Part shown: piece by piece, positions 40,244 through 48,961 of the stretch
How the letters are laid out: the number at the start of each line of letters is the position of its first letter
Position numbering within the stretch: position 1 is the first letter of the stretch
DNA from: Lachnospiraceae bacterium UBA7093
GTDB taxonomy: Bacteria; Bacillota; Clostridia; Lachnospirales; Lachnospiraceae
Direction of reading: 5' to 3'
Assembly (NCBI GenBank): GCA_002492465.1
Contig: DKYT01000026.1
Span: forward strand, 1 to 51,173
Length of the DNA stretch: 51,173 nt
The notes under the pieces: model-generated
What the model was told of the DNA's origin: nothing
The model's database searches: none
What the model saw: the letters and a program-made list of their open reading frames with translations, nothing else
Program-made: the position numbers and the translations under genes

Positions 40244-40630
40244 ATGAAGAAACTGAAGAATGCGGCGATCACGGTGGTTTTTACAGTGCTTTTGATATTG
40301 ATTGCAGCTTTTTGCATTTCCGGTACGGTATTTTGCCGAAATAAGGGCGGGAATCAGATGGAGGAGCAGAGCTGGAAGGTCATGGAGCAGGAGTATGTTG
40401 CCCGGCTCTACAGCCTGCTGGAGGAGAAGGGGTATTGCAACAGCGGCGTGACCATGAACCGGGTAATTCAGGCGGATGGCAGCAGAGAATATGTGGTGAA
40501 GATCCATCACAGAAGAATTAACAGGCTTGACGCCTGCGGGCAGGCAGCGCTGCTTGGGGAATGCAGGAAAATAGCGTTTCCTGTAGAAGATTGCAGCTTT
40601 TACCATGAATTTCTGGAAACAGATTCCTAA
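40244..40630 (+). CDS. Small single-pass membrane protein of unknown function
   Basis: This 128-residue protein has one N-terminal membrane helix, NAAITVVFTVLLILIAAFCI, and a soluble part of about 95 residues outside or facing the envelope. It has five cysteines after the helix, including CGQAALLGEC, which may form disulfides. AGGAGGAAGG precedes the ATG. I do not recognise a family; the size and membrane position resemble prepilin-like or pilin-operon proteins only loosely, and a pilin signature is missing. It lies alone between a terminator and a tandem repeat. Confidence 0.6.
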   Translation: MKKLKNAAITVVFTVLLILIAAFCISGTVFCRNKGGNQMEEQSWKVMEQEYVARLYSLLEEKGYCNSGVTMNRVIQADGSREYVVKIHHRRINRLDACGQAALLGECRKIAFPVEDCSFYHEFLETDS

Positions 40631-40668
40631 AAGAAGAATGACAATAGCCGGGTGAAGGCTTATAATTA

Positions 40669-40738
40669 GATAAGCCGACGCACGAAGTGAGGAGGCGTTC
40701 GTTGATAAGCCGACGCACGAAGTGAGGAGGCGTTCGTT
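40669..40738 (+). repeat. Two perfect tandem copies of a 35-bp unit
   Basis: The unit starts GATAAGCCGACGCACG and ends GAGGCGTTCGTT; it fills 40669-40703 and is repeated without change at 40704-40738. Each unit can form a small hairpin (CGACGC with GCGTTCG, one bulge), and GGCTTAT just upstream (40658-40664) pairs with ATAAGCC of the first unit. The pair lies 41 bp before the DUF1653 start. Confidence 0.85.
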
Positions 40739-40779
40739 GATATAAGTTATGTGTCAGTATGGCAGAATGGAGGAGAGTT

Positions 40780-41307
40780 ATGTCAAACACCCCGTCACCC
40801 GGACAGATTTACAAACATTTTAAGGGAAATCTCTACAGAATCGTTACATTGGCAAAGCATACGGAAACCGGAGAGGAGCTGGTGGTTTACCAGGCTCTTT
40901 ACGGAAACTATGAGGTTTACGCAAGACCCCTTGCCATGTTTACGGAAGAACTGGATCCTGAGAGATATCCCGGCGCTGTTTCAAAATACCGCTTTACTCT
41001 TCAGGAGGAACTGATTCAGGCGTCCGCTTCCGCCGCCCCCGCAGTGGAAAAGGAGACGCCTTCTGAGGAGAGCGGGGAAGAATTGCATATAGATCCGCTG
41101 GTACTGGAATTTTTGGATGCCGGAACCTATGGGGAACGTCTCAATATATTATCGGCGCTGCAGCACCGCATTACCGATGAGATGATCAACACCATGGCGA
41201 TGGCGGTGGATGTGGAAATTGGAGAAGGGGATACCCAGGATCGCCTTGAGGAGCTGCGAACCTGCCTTATGACCTTTGAAAAGTATGAGTGCAACCGCCT
41301 GAGATAA
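40780..41307 (+). CDS. DUF1653 domain-containing protein
   Basis: The 175-residue protein begins with a DUF1653 module, PSPGQIYKHFKGNLYRIVTLAKHTETGEELVVYQALYG-like over residues 4-45 ending YARPLAMFTEEL, a small beta-rich domain of unknown role found in many bacteria. The C-terminal half is an extra helical region with an acidic linker (EKETPSEESGEE). The start at 40780 follows GGAGGAGAG; an in-frame ATG at 40759 lies inside the upstream leader. It is followed 43 bp later by a 5'-nucleotidase gene, so the two may be co-transcribed. Function unknown. Confidence 0.82.
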   Translation: MSNTPSPGQIYKHFKGNLYRIVTLAKHTETGEELVVYQALYGNYEVYARPLAMFTEELDPERYPGAVSKYRFTLQEELIQASASAAPAVEKETPSEESGEELHIDPLVLEFLDAGTYGERLNILSALQHRITDEMINTMAMAVDVEIGEGDTQDRLEELRTCLMTFEKYECNRLR

Positions 41308-41350
41308 AATGCAGCTTCCGGTTCCTACAGCGGACAGGAAGGAGTATTTT

Positions 41351-42283
41351 ATGGCATATGATTTAGAAAACAGGCTGGTGATCGGCGTATCCTCCCGCGC
41401 TCTGTTTGATCTGACTGTGGAAAATGAAATTTTCCGTTCCCAGGGCATAGAGGCATACTGTCGGTACCAGGTGGAGCATGAGAAGGAGCTTTTGGCGCCG
41501 GGAAACGGGTTTCGGCTGATCGAAGCGCTGTTGAATATCAACAAGCTTCCCGGACAGGAAGGACGCGTGGAAGTGATCATCATGTCCCACAACAGTCCGG
41601 ATACATCCCTGCGGGTGTTTAACTCTGTGGCGCATTACGGGTTGAATATTTCAAGGGCAGTGCTGGCAAGCGGGGCTTCCCTTGCCCCCTATCTGGAGGC
41701 GTTCCATACGGACCTGTATTTGTCGGCGGACGAAGGGGATGTGCAGGCGGCTGTGGACTGTGGAATTGCAGCGGGAATTATCTGCTGTGATGAGATCAGA
41801 AGCTATGAGCATGAAAAGCAGATTGCCCAGATCAGGATCGCCTTTGACGGAGATGCGGTTCTGTTTTCCGACGAGTCGGAAAGAATTTTTCAGGAAAAGG
41901 GGCTTGAGGCGTTTGAGGAAAATGAGAGAATTCAGGCGGAGCGCCCTTTAAACCAGGGCCCTTTTGCAAAATTTTTAAAAACCATTTCTGACATTCAGAG
42001 AGAATTTCCGCCGGAGCAGGCTCCCATACGCACGGCATTGGTTACGGCGAGAAGCGCGCCGGCGCATGAACGGGTAATCAGAACCCTCAGGGCATGGAAT
42101 GTGCGGATTGACGAGGCGTTCTTCCTGGGCGGAATTACCAAGCGGGATGTATTAAAGGCATTTGGCGCCCATATCTTTTTTGACGATCAGGCGGTACATA
42201 CTGCATCGGCTTCCCAGGTGGTGCCTTCGGCAAGGGTGCCCTATAAGCAGCAGGATAAACAGGAAAATAAGAGGGATCCATGA
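41351..42283 (+). CDS. 5'-nucleotidase family protein (PF06189 type)
   Basis: The 310-residue protein matches the cytosolic 5'-nucleotidase family with RLVIGVSSRALFDLTVENEIF at the start (the family 'SSRALF' with the nucleophile Asp), VEVIIMSHNSPDTSLRVFNS, then RIAFDGDAVLFSDESERIF and a late GITKRDVLKAFGAHIFFDDQ segment resembling the final HAD acidic motif. It should remove phosphate from nucleoside monophosphates. The ATG at 41351 is supported by AAGGAG (41339-41344); 41309 is less likely. It ends 8 bp before the SfsA-MutY gene. Confidence 0.85.
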   Translation: MAYDLENRLVIGVSSRALFDLTVENEIFRSQGIEAYCRYQVEHEKELLAPGNGFRLIEALLNINKLPGQEGRVEVIIMSHNSPDTSLRVFNSVAHYGLNISRAVLASGASLAPYLEAFHTDLYLSADEGDVQAAVDCGIAAGIICCDEIRSYEHEKQIAQIRIAFDGDAVLFSDESERIFQEKGLEAFEENERIQAERPLNQGPFAKFLKTISDIQREFPPEQAPIRTALVTARSAPAHERVIRTLRAWNVRIDEAFFLGGITKRDVLKAFGAHIFFDDQAVHTASASQVVPSARVPYKQQDKQENKRDP

Positions 42284-42290
42284 GAAAACA

Positions 42291-44021
42291 ATGAGATACG
42301 GAGAGATTTTGGAGGGGCGGTTTGAGAGCCGCCCGAACAGGTTTATAGCTTATGTAAATATAGACGGCAGAAGGGAAAAGGTTCACGTTAAAAATACAGG
42401 AAGATGCCGGGAACTTTTAAAGGAGCAGGCAAAGGTTTACCTGGATAAAAGCCATAATCCCGAGAGAAGCACGGCATATGATCTGGTGGCGGTTGAAAAG
42501 GACGGACGTCTGATCAATATGGATTCCCAGGCGCCTAATAAGGCGGTGGGGGAATGGCTTTTAAAGGGCGGCTTGTTTTCCGATGCTCAGTTGGTGAGAC
42601 CGGAGACAAAATATAACAACTCACGCTTTGACTTTTATGTGGAGACGGAAAAGGAAAAGGTCTTTATTGAGGTAAAAGGGGTTACTCTGGAGCAGGAGGA
42701 TGTGGTGCTGTTTCCCGATGCCCCTTCCCAGCGGGCGGTGAAGCATATTCATGAGCTGGTGGAGGCGGTCAGGGAGGGGTATCAGGCATACGTTATTTTT
42801 GTAGTGCAGATGGAGAAGGTCAAGTATTTTACCCCTAACCGCAGAACCCATTTGGAGTTTGCCCAGGCACTTTTAGAAGCGGAGAGGGCAGGAGTAAAGG
42901 TGCTCGCCTATGATTGTGCAGTGACGCCTGATTCCATGGAAATAAAGGGACAGGTACCGGTGAAGCTTTCACAGCTGGAGGCGGCTTGTGAACCGCTGCT
43001 GAAATGGTACGATCAGGGCAGGAGAATTCTGCCCTGGCGCGAGGAGGCGACGCCTTATCATGTGTGGATATCGGAGATTATGCTGCAGCAGACCAGGGTG
43101 GAGGCTGTCAAGCCTTATTATGACCGTTTTATGAATGCGCTGCCGGATATTCCATCCCTTGCCCGGGCACAGGAGGAAGAACTGCTGAAGCTATGGGAAG
43201 GGCTTGGCTATTATAACCGGGTCAGAAATTTGAAAAAAGCGGCAATGGTGATCATGGAAGAGTATGGCGGGAAAATGCCCTCAGAATATGAGGAACTGCT
43301 CGCCCTGCCGGGGATTGGCAGCTATACGGCAGGGGCGATCAGTTCTATCGCTTACGGTAAAAGGGTTCCCGCAGTGGACGGCAATGTACTGAGAGTTCTT
43401 TCCAGGCTCAGGGGGGACGCAAGGGATGTGGCACAGCCCGGCGTCCGTGCTGAAATAGAAAAGGAGTTATCCCTGGAAATGCCTGCGGAGCGGCCGGGGG
43501 ATTTCAACCAGGCGTTGATGGAGTTAGGAGCCATGGTGTGTATCCCCACAGGAATGCCTCACTGCGGCGAATGCCCGTGGAGGGAAAGCTGTACCGCCCA
43601 TGCATTGCAAAGGGAGCTGGAATTTCCTTATAAAACGCCTAAAAAACCCAGAACCATAGAAGAAAAAACGGTTCTGATTATTCGGGATGAAACCCGTGCG
43701 GCGCTGATGCAAAGACCGGCAAAGGGGCTTCTTGCCGGAATGTATGAATTCCCCTGTCTGGAGGGACATTTATCAAGAAAGCAGGTGGTGGATTATTTAA
43801 AGCAGGAAGGGCTGTCCGTGCTTAAAGTCAAGGCGCTTGAAGACAGCAGGCATATTTTTACCCATAAAGAGTGGCATATGATCGGCTATGAGGTGAGAGT
43901 AGACGAACTGGAAGAAAAGAAAAATAAAAGCAGTATGCTTTTTGTAGAGCCCAAGGAGGTGCGGGACAAATACCCTGTTCCTTCCGCTTACCGCGTTTAT
44001 CTTCAGAATTTCTTAAGTTGA
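42291..44021 (+). CDS. SfsA-MutY fusion: putative SfsA nuclease-like domain and A/G-specific adenine glycosylase
   Basis: This 576-residue product joins two proteins that are normally separate. Residues 1 to about 224 are SfsA-like (MRYGEILEGRFESRPNRF, VHVKNTGRCRELL, VFIEVKGVTLEQEDVVLFPDAPSQRA-type core), a family once linked to sugar fermentation. Residues 225-576 are MutY: SEIMLQQTRVEAV with the catalytic Glu262, GYYNRVRNLKKAA, LPGIGSYTAGAI helix-hairpin-helix, VDGNV with the catalytic Asp, and the iron-sulphur cysteines 417, 425, 428 and 434, then a NUDIX-like end that reads 8-oxoG. MutY removes adenine paired with 8-oxoguanine. The frame is open across the junction. The start lacks a strong ribosome site, so coupling to the upstream gene is likely. 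Confidence 0.9.
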   Translation: MRYGEILEGRFESRPNRFIAYVNIDGRREKVHVKNTGRCRELLKEQAKVYLDKSHNPERSTAYDLVAVEKDGRLINMDSQAPNKAVGEWLLKGGLFSDAQLVRPETKYNNSRFDFYVETEKEKVFIEVKGVTLEQEDVVLFPDAPSQRAVKHIHELVEAVREGYQAYVIFVVQMEKVKYFTPNRRTHLEFAQALLEAERAGVKVLAYDCAVTPDSMEIKGQVPVKLSQLEAACEPLLKWYDQGRRILPWREEATPYHVWISEIMLQQTRVEAVKPYYDRFMNALPDIPSLARAQEEELLKLWEGLGYYNRVRNLKKAAMVIMEEYGGKMPSEYEELLALPGIGSYTAGAISSIAYGKRVPAVDGNVLRVLSRLRGDARDVAQPGVRAEIEKELSLEMPAERPGDFNQALMELGAMVCIPTGMPHCGECPWRESCTAHALQRELEFPYKTPKKPRTIEEKTVLIIRDETRAALMQRPAKGLLAGMYEFPCLEGHLSRKQVVDYLKQEGLSVLKVKALEDSRHIFTHKEWHMIGYEVRVDELEEKKNKSSMLFVEPKEVRDKYPVPSAYRVYLQNFLS

Positions 44022-44046
44022 TTCTTTTGGGCAAAATGGGTATGAT
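44018..44046 (+). promoter_or_regulatory. Promoter of the GT2 gene
   Basis: TTGATT (44018-44023), overlapping the mutY stop codon, and TATGAT (44041-44046) are 17 bp apart, giving a start near 44053, 30 nt before the glycosyltransferase ATG. Confidence 0.6.
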
Positions 44047-44082
44047 AGAAATGTAAGAAAGAGATAAACAGGAGTAAGAGAG

Positions 44083-45108
44083 ATGAAGCTTTTATCCTTT
44101 GCGGTACCCTGCTACAATTCGGCGGCATATATGGAGAAATGTGTGGAATCACTGCTGAAGGGCGGAGAGGACGTAGAAATTATTATCGTGGACGATGGTT
44201 CCACAGACCAGACGGCGGAAATTGCCGACCGTTATGCGGAAAAATATCCATCGATTGTAAAGGCGGTGCATAAGGAGAACGGAGGACATGGCTCCGCCGT
44301 TAATGCTGGCATCGACCATGCATCTGGCTTATACTTTAAGGTAGTGGACAGTGACGACTGGGTGAAGCAGGAGGCTTATATGCAAATCCTGGACGCCCTG
44401 AGGAACCTTGCCGGCGGTGAAACGATGCTGGATATGCTGATCAGCAACTTTGTATATGAAAAGCTGGGAGAAAAGCGGCATAAAGTCATGCGCTATAAGC
44501 ATGCGCTTCCCGTAAATCAGATATTTACCTGGAAGGAGGTAAAGCATTTTCACAAGGGACAGTATATTTTAATGCACTCCGTGATATTCAGAACCAAGCT
44601 TCTTCGGGAATGTGGGCTGCGGCTTCCGGAGCATACCTTTTATGTGGATAATCTTTATGTGTTTGAGCCTCTTCCCTATGTGAGAAATATGTATTATCTG
44701 GATGTGAATTTTTATCGCTATTATATAGGGAGAGAAGACCAATCTGTGAATGAGAATGTGATGATTGGAAGGATCGACCAGCAGATCAGAGTGAATAAGC
44801 TGATGATCGACTATTTGGTAGAGAATAAAAATAAGATATCGGCTAACAAAAAATGTCTGAATTACATGTTGAGTTATCTGGATATTATTACAACGGTATC
44901 CTCCATCCTGCTGATTCGCTCCGGCACCAGGGAGAACATGGATAAGAAAAAGGAACTGTGGGATTATCTGAAAAAGAAAGACTGGATTATATACCGAAAA
45001 CTGCGATATGGCTTACTCGGTCAGTGTACGAATCTGCCGGGAAAAGGAGGCAGGAAGATCTCTGTGGAGGGATATAAAATCTGCCGCCGCTTCTTTAACT
45101 TTAATTAA
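44083..45108 (+). CDS. Family 2 glycosyltransferase
   Basis: The 341-residue protein has the GT-A fold: LLSFAVPCYNSAAYMEKCVESLL at the N-terminus, VEIIIVDDGSTDQTAEIADRYA, the acceptor-side KENGGHGSAVNAGIDHASG, and the metal-binding triad VDSDDWV at about residue 88. It should transfer a sugar from a nucleotide donor, probably to envelope material. No membrane helix is evident. The later NENVMIGRIDQQIRVN part is not informative about the acceptor. It stands alone, with its own promoter and a terminator after it. Confidence 0.9.
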   Translation: MKLLSFAVPCYNSAAYMEKCVESLLKGGEDVEIIIVDDGSTDQTAEIADRYAEKYPSIVKAVHKENGGHGSAVNAGIDHASGLYFKVVDSDDWVKQEAYMQILDALRNLAGGETMLDMLISNFVYEKLGEKRHKVMRYKHALPVNQIFTWKEVKHFHKGQYILMHSVIFRTKLLRECGLRLPEHTFYVDNLYVFEPLPYVRNMYYLDVNFYRYYIGREDQSVNENVMIGRIDQQIRVNKLMIDYLVENKNKISANKKCLNYMLSYLDIITTVSSILLIRSGTRENMDKKKELWDYLKKKDWIIYRKLRYGLLGQCTNLPGKGGRKISVEGYKICRRFFNFN

Positions 45109-45112
45109 TACC

Positions 45113-45143
45113 AAACGCCGGCACGCTTTGCGAGCCGGCGTTT
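45113..45143. terminator. Terminator after the GT2 gene
   Basis: AAACGCCGGC (45113-45122) pairs perfectly with GCCGGCGTTT (45134-45143). It serves the plus-strand glycosyltransferase and, on the minus strand, the PAP2 gene ending at 45186. Confidence 0.85.
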
Positions 45144-45185
45144 GCTGTCAATATTCCTAAAACTGTCTGCTTTCGATTCAGGCAG

Positions 45186-45875
45186 CTATACCTGCCGCAC
45201 TCTGCGGTGCTTCCAGTTGGAACGGTAAGCCTGGCAAAAAGCCACAATATCAACCTGATATACCACCAGATACATAACGCCTGCCATTACAAAAGCGGTG
45301 AGCACATCAAACATGGAGTGCTGCTTGATGAACACGGTTGAAAGAATAATGGAGATACACAGCACAAAGGAACCTGTGCAGAGTATTTTATTCTTTGCAA
45401 GCTTTTGATTGTGCACCACAGCAAGATGGGCGCCGATGGAGTTATATACGTGTATGCTTGGCCAAAGATTGGTAGGTGTGTCTGCCCTGTACAGGTTTGC
45501 AATGAGGAAGGTGAAAATATTATCCCTGGGCATTGTCTGAGGACGAAGATGGTGTCCGTTGGGCCAGAGGGTTGAAATCACCAGAAAAACGGTCATTCCC
45601 GTAAAAAGGAACACGCAGGTTTTATAATACTCCTGTTTATTTTTGAAAAAACAGTATAGCACCACAATGGAAACATAGGCAAACCATAGAAAGTAAGGTA
45701 TTACAAACACTTCGCAAAAGGGAATCACATCATCCACAGGCATATGGATAATGGTTGACGGGTGTCTTACTTTTTGTTCCAGATAGGCAAACCATGTGCA
45801 GTAAACCACCGCATAGATAATAAGAGGTACAGCATGCTTATACCTTTCGTAATAATTTTTCATAATGGTTCTCAT
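45186..45875 (-). CDS. PAP2-family membrane phosphatase
   Basis: The 229-residue protein has five or six membrane helices and the PAP2 catalytic motifs, PSIHVYNS (motif 2, with His) and IKQHSMFDVL (motif 3, His nucleophile and Asp). The first motif (KxxxxxxRP) is probably in the NGHHLRPQTMPRD stretch. It resembles the PAP2_3 subgroup found with inositol-phosphorylceramide synthases. Such enzymes remove phosphate from lipids, or transfer a phospho-head group. It is 16 bp after a lipid kinase gene of the same operon, so a lipid phosphate cycle is a natural reading. GAGGAGA precedes the ATG. Confidence 0.85.
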   Translation of the reverse strand: MRTIMKNYYERYKHAVPLIIYAVVYCTWFAYLEQKVRHPSTIIHMPVDDVIPFCEVFVIPYFLWFAYVSIVVLYCFFKNKQEYYKTCVFLFTGMTVFLVISTLWPNGHHLRPQTMPRDNIFTFLIANLYRADTPTNLWPSIHVYNSIGAHLAVVHNQKLAKNKILCTGSFVLCISIILSTVFIKQHSMFDVLTAFVMAGVMYLVVYQVDIVAFCQAYRSNWKHRRVRQV

Positions 45876-45891
45876 TGATTCTCCTCAAACT

Positions 45892-46869
45892 TTATAACAA
45901 AAGCTGTAATTTTTTTGGTTCACAGGTTATTGTGAGAGAATTACTCTTCACAGCCACCTCGCCGTCCGTATGTACCCACAGGGGAAGGGACGTTTCCAGA
46001 TGAATTTTGGACGCGCAATAACGGTCGATTCCCTGAAAACGATAATGCTTTCCATGAAATGCTGTGGGAAGCGCCAGAATAATCAGCCATTTGGGAATGT
46101 TTCCAACGGCGCAGATATCGATCAGTCCATCGTGAAAATTTGCATTGGGACAAAACTGAAAGCCGCCGCCCTCATACTGATGGATCATGGATGCTACAAA
46201 TAAAAACTTGGGCAGATAAATCTGTTTTTCATCGTCCAGGGTGACGGTGCAGGTGACTTTTTTTGCCTTAATCAACTGCTTCAACGCAATGGTAAGATAG
46301 GTAAGCTTTCCCAATCCTATTTTATTTAGAACGTTTTTGAATCTTGACGCAAGGGCCTCCTCGCAGACGGCGGCGTCAAATCCGATACCGCTGCTGACGG
46401 CAAAAAGCCGTGTGGAAACCGGAGTATGGTCATGCTGCCTGGAAAATTCCCCGGAAATCTGTTCATAGGTCAGAGAACCCAGATCCATGAAAACAGGTTC
46501 GCGGCAGGATAAAATATTTTCCAATACGCTGACAGGATCCCTTGGCAGCCGCAGATCCCTTGCCATGTCGTTACTTGAGCCGGTGGGGATATATCCCAAC
46601 TGTACGTGCCCAAAGTCCGAAATACCCTGAAGCGCTTCGTTGAGGGTTCCGTCGCCGCCAAGTACGATCAGCTTTAAAACCGCATCAGAATCGGCATCGC
46701 TTAATAAAGAAGTCGTCAATTCTCTTACCAGTTTGATAATATGTCCGGCTTCCTGCGAAAAGAATACTTTGTATGCAATTTTCTTATCTTCTAAAACCGG
46801 TTTAAGCTTTAACCAGATCTTAGCTCCCCGCCCGGATTTCGAGGCAGGATTTACGATTATGTAATACAT
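45892..46869 (-). CDS. Diacylglycerol kinase-family lipid kinase (YegS/LCB5 type)
   Basis: The 325-residue protein starts MYYIIVNPASKSGRGAKIW, the glycine/ATP loop of YegS/BmrU/DgkB enzymes, followed by LIVLGGDGTLNEALQG, which binds ATP-Mg, and PTGSSNDMARDL. It transfers phosphate to diacylglycerol or a related lipid. The start at 46869 is preferred over 46896 since GGAGA is properly spaced on the minus strand and the family opening begins there. It precedes the PAP2 gene and forms a two-gene lipid operon with it. Confidence 0.88.
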   Translation of the reverse strand: MYYIIVNPASKSGRGAKIWLKLKPVLEDKKIAYKVFFSQEAGHIIKLVRELTTSLLSDADSDAVLKLIVLGGDGTLNEALQGISDFGHVQLGYIPTGSSNDMARDLRLPRDPVSVLENILSCREPVFMDLGSLTYEQISGEFSRQHDHTPVSTRLFAVSSGIGFDAAVCEEALASRFKNVLNKIGLGKLTYLTIALKQLIKAKKVTCTVTLDDEKQIYLPKFLFVASMIHQYEGGGFQFCPNANFHDGLIDICAVGNIPKWLIILALPTAFHGKHYRFQGIDRYCASKIHLETSLPLWVHTDGEVAVKSNSLTITCEPKKLQLLL

Positions 46870-47025
46870 AATTCTTTTGTCTCCCCAAATCTTCACCTAT
46901 TTTAGCAGTATTTTTCAGAAGAGTAAAGTTTTTTTGCAATATTCCATAAATCTTAATGATTGCTTAGGAGATTTTTCAGAATTCCGAAAAAGTATGTGGG
47001 AAAGGTTTTTTTTAGAAAAGGTTTA

Positions 47026-47034
47026 TGATATAAT
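47026..47034 (+). promoter_or_regulatory. Extended -10 promoter of glyA
   Basis: TGATATAAT (47026-47034) is an extended -10 element with no good -35. The start would be near 47041, about 50 nt before the glyA ATG. I see no riboswitch in this leader. Confidence 0.6.
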
Positions 47035-47090
47035 GATCGCAATTGCGTGGTAAAAGTTTGTCTCATTATATATTACAAGGAGGAAAAAAT

Positions 47091-48329
47091 ATGTATTCAT
47101 TTGATGAGGTGAAAAATGTTGATCCGGAAATTGCCCAGGCGATTGTGGATGAGCAGGAAAGGCAGAACAGCCATATTGAGCTGATCGCATCTGAAAACTG
47201 GGTAAGCAAGGCTGTTATGGCGGCTATGGGAAGCCCGCTCACGAACAAATATGCAGAAGGGTATCCGGGAAAGCGTTATTATGGCGGCTGCCAGTGTGTG
47301 GATGTGGTAGAAAATCTTGCCATTGACAGGGCAAAGGAGCTGTTTGGATGCGATTATGCCAATGTGCAGCCTCACTCGGGGGCACAGGCAAATCTGGCGG
47401 TGCAGTTTGCAATCTGTAACCCCGGCGATACCATCATGGGCATGAATCTGGACCACGGCGGACATCTGACCCATGGAAGCCCGGTGAATATTTCCGGCAA
47501 ATATTTTAATATTGTGCCTTACGGCGTAAATGACGAGGGCTTTATCGATTATGACCGCCTTAGGGAAATTGCCCTTGCATGCAAGCCCAAAATGATTATT
47601 GCGGGCGCTTCCGCTTATGCGAGAACCATTGATTTCAAAAAGTTCAGAGAGGTTGCAGACCTGGTTGGAGCAGTGCTGATGGTGGACATGGCGCATATTG
47701 CGGGGCTTGTGGCGGCAGGTCTTCATCCCAGCCCGATTCCTTATGCGGATGTGGTGACCACCACCACCCATAAGACCTTAAGAGGTCCCAGGGGCGGTCT
47801 GATTCTTGCCAACAAGGAAGCAGCCGAGAAATACAATTTTAACAAGGCTGTGTTCCCGGGCATCCAGGGCGGTCCGCTGATGCACGTAATCGCCGCAAAG
47901 GCAGTCTGCTTCAAAGAAGCGCTTTCAGATGAGTTCAAAACTTATCAGAAGAACATTGTGGATAATGCCCAGGCGCTTTGTAAAGGTCTTATGGACAGAG
48001 ATATTAAAATCGTATCAGGCGGAACGGACAATCACCTAATGCTGATGGATCTTACAACCTACGATCTGACAGGTAAGGCTGTGGAAAAGATGCTGGATGA
48101 GGCGCATATTACAGCCAATAAGAATACGATTCCCAACGATCCCAAATCTCCCTTTGTGACAAGCGGCGTACGTCTGGGCACGCCTGCGGTTACCTCCAGA
48201 GGTATGAACACGGAGGATATGGATCAGATTGCAGAGGCAATCGCCATGATCGTAAAGGGCGGAGAGGAGAAAATCCCCGCGGCAAGAGCGATTGTGCAGA
48301 AACTGACGGACAAATATCCTTTGATTTAA
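47091..48329 (+). CDS. glyA: Serine hydroxymethyltransferase
   Basis: GlyA converts serine and tetrahydrofolate to glycine and methylene-tetrahydrofolate, the main entry into one-carbon metabolism. The 412-residue protein has the expected IELIASENWVSKAVM, YAEGYPGKRYYGGCQ, NVQPHSGAQANLAV, and the PLP lysine Lys228 in TTTTHKTLRGPRGG. The length is normal. AAGGAGG (47079-47085) fixes the start at 47091; the 47043 start is not supported. The gene is a single-gene unit with its own promoter. Its stop overlaps the stop of the convergent LUD gene by 3 bp, and no terminator separates them. Confidence 0.97.
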   Translation: MYSFDEVKNVDPEIAQAIVDEQERQNSHIELIASENWVSKAVMAAMGSPLTNKYAEGYPGKRYYGGCQCVDVVENLAIDRAKELFGCDYANVQPHSGAQANLAVQFAICNPGDTIMGMNLDHGGHLTHGSPVNISGKYFNIVPYGVNDEGFIDYDRLREIALACKPKMIIAGASAYARTIDFKKFREVADLVGAVLMVDMAHIAGLVAAGLHPSPIPYADVVTTTTHKTLRGPRGGLILANKEAAEKYNFNKAVFPGIQGGPLMHVIAAKAVCFKEALSDEFKTYQKNIVDNAQALCKGLMDRDIKIVSGGTDNHLMLMDLTTYDLTGKAVEKMLDEAHITANKNTIPNDPKSPFVTSGVRLGTPAVTSRGMNTEDMDQIAEAIAMIVKGGEEKIPAARAIVQKLTDKYPLI

Positions 48330-48961
48330 TACCCCAGTTCTTCCGCTACAAAGAATACCTTGATTCGTCCGGGAACACCGCTCCTTCTGGTGACGACAAT
48401 ATGATTGCACATGCAGTCGTCGGCAAGGCAGTTGCCGCATCTTCCGGTGTGGAAGCATGGAGTATTCCGTCCCAGGCGCTGGGCGTTGGCGGGAGACGCT
48501 GTATTGCGGACTCTTTTGTATCCGGATTCCACGTCGGCGACAAGTTTATTCATGCCTACGATGAGAAAAACGTTTTTGGGACCATGGATCAGGCATGCAA
48601 CGCGGTTTCCGTTTCCGTCAATATTGATAAGCTCGCCGTCATATGTAACGGCATTGGCGCTCATCAGATAATAATCAGACAATACCGATTTTGCATAAAG
48701 CTCCCGGGATTCTTCGGGAGTTTTTGCATTTAGTCTGTCGATGAGAGTATAGTCACCGGCTTTAACTGCATCCATAAGCCCGCATTCTTTGATGGATTCG
48801 CTACCGCCCCAGCTGATAACGGCGCCCTTTTCCATCATTTGGAGGATAGCGTTTACGCAGGAAGCGCTGTTCTCAAAAAAATATCCTTCCATGTTCCGCA
48901 GAGCGAGTTTTTGAATTGTTCCTGTGGCGGCGGTTTGAAAAGCAAGCTGTTTAGGTGTCAT
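48326..48961 (-). CDS. LUD-domain protein (LutC/YkgG-like)
   Basis: The 211-residue protein belongs to the LUD (lactate-utilisation) superfamily: MEKGAVISWGGSESIKECGLMDAV, LSDYYLMSANAVTYDGELINIDGNGNRVACLIHGPKNVFLIVG, and the conserved GMNKLV. Near the C-terminus it has a cysteine-rich segment, PCFHTGRCGNCLADDCMCN, which may bind metal or an iron-sulphur cluster. Lut proteins oxidise L-lactate together, but here no LutA/LutB partners are nearby, so the pathway is uncertain. GAAGGAGGA precedes the ATG on the minus strand. Its stop codon overlaps that of glyA. Confidence 0.82.
   Translation of the reverse strand: MTPKQLAFQTAATGTIQKLALRNMEGYFFENSASCVNAILQMMEKGAVISWGGSESIKECGLMDAVKAGDYTLIDRLNAKTPEESRELYAKSVLSDYYLMSANAVTYDGELINIDGNGNRVACLIHGPKNVFLIVGMNKLVADVESGYKRVRNTASPANAQRLGRNTPCFHTGRCGNCLADDCMCNHIVVTRRSGVPGRIKVFFVAEELGY

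Noticed and set aside
40669..40738. Start of a CRISPR array
   Set aside because: The two repeats are directly adjacent with no spacer between them and no cas gene is present.
47035..47090. Glycine riboswitch before glyA
   Set aside because: The leader is only about 50 nt and has no room for the tandem aptamers or their core.
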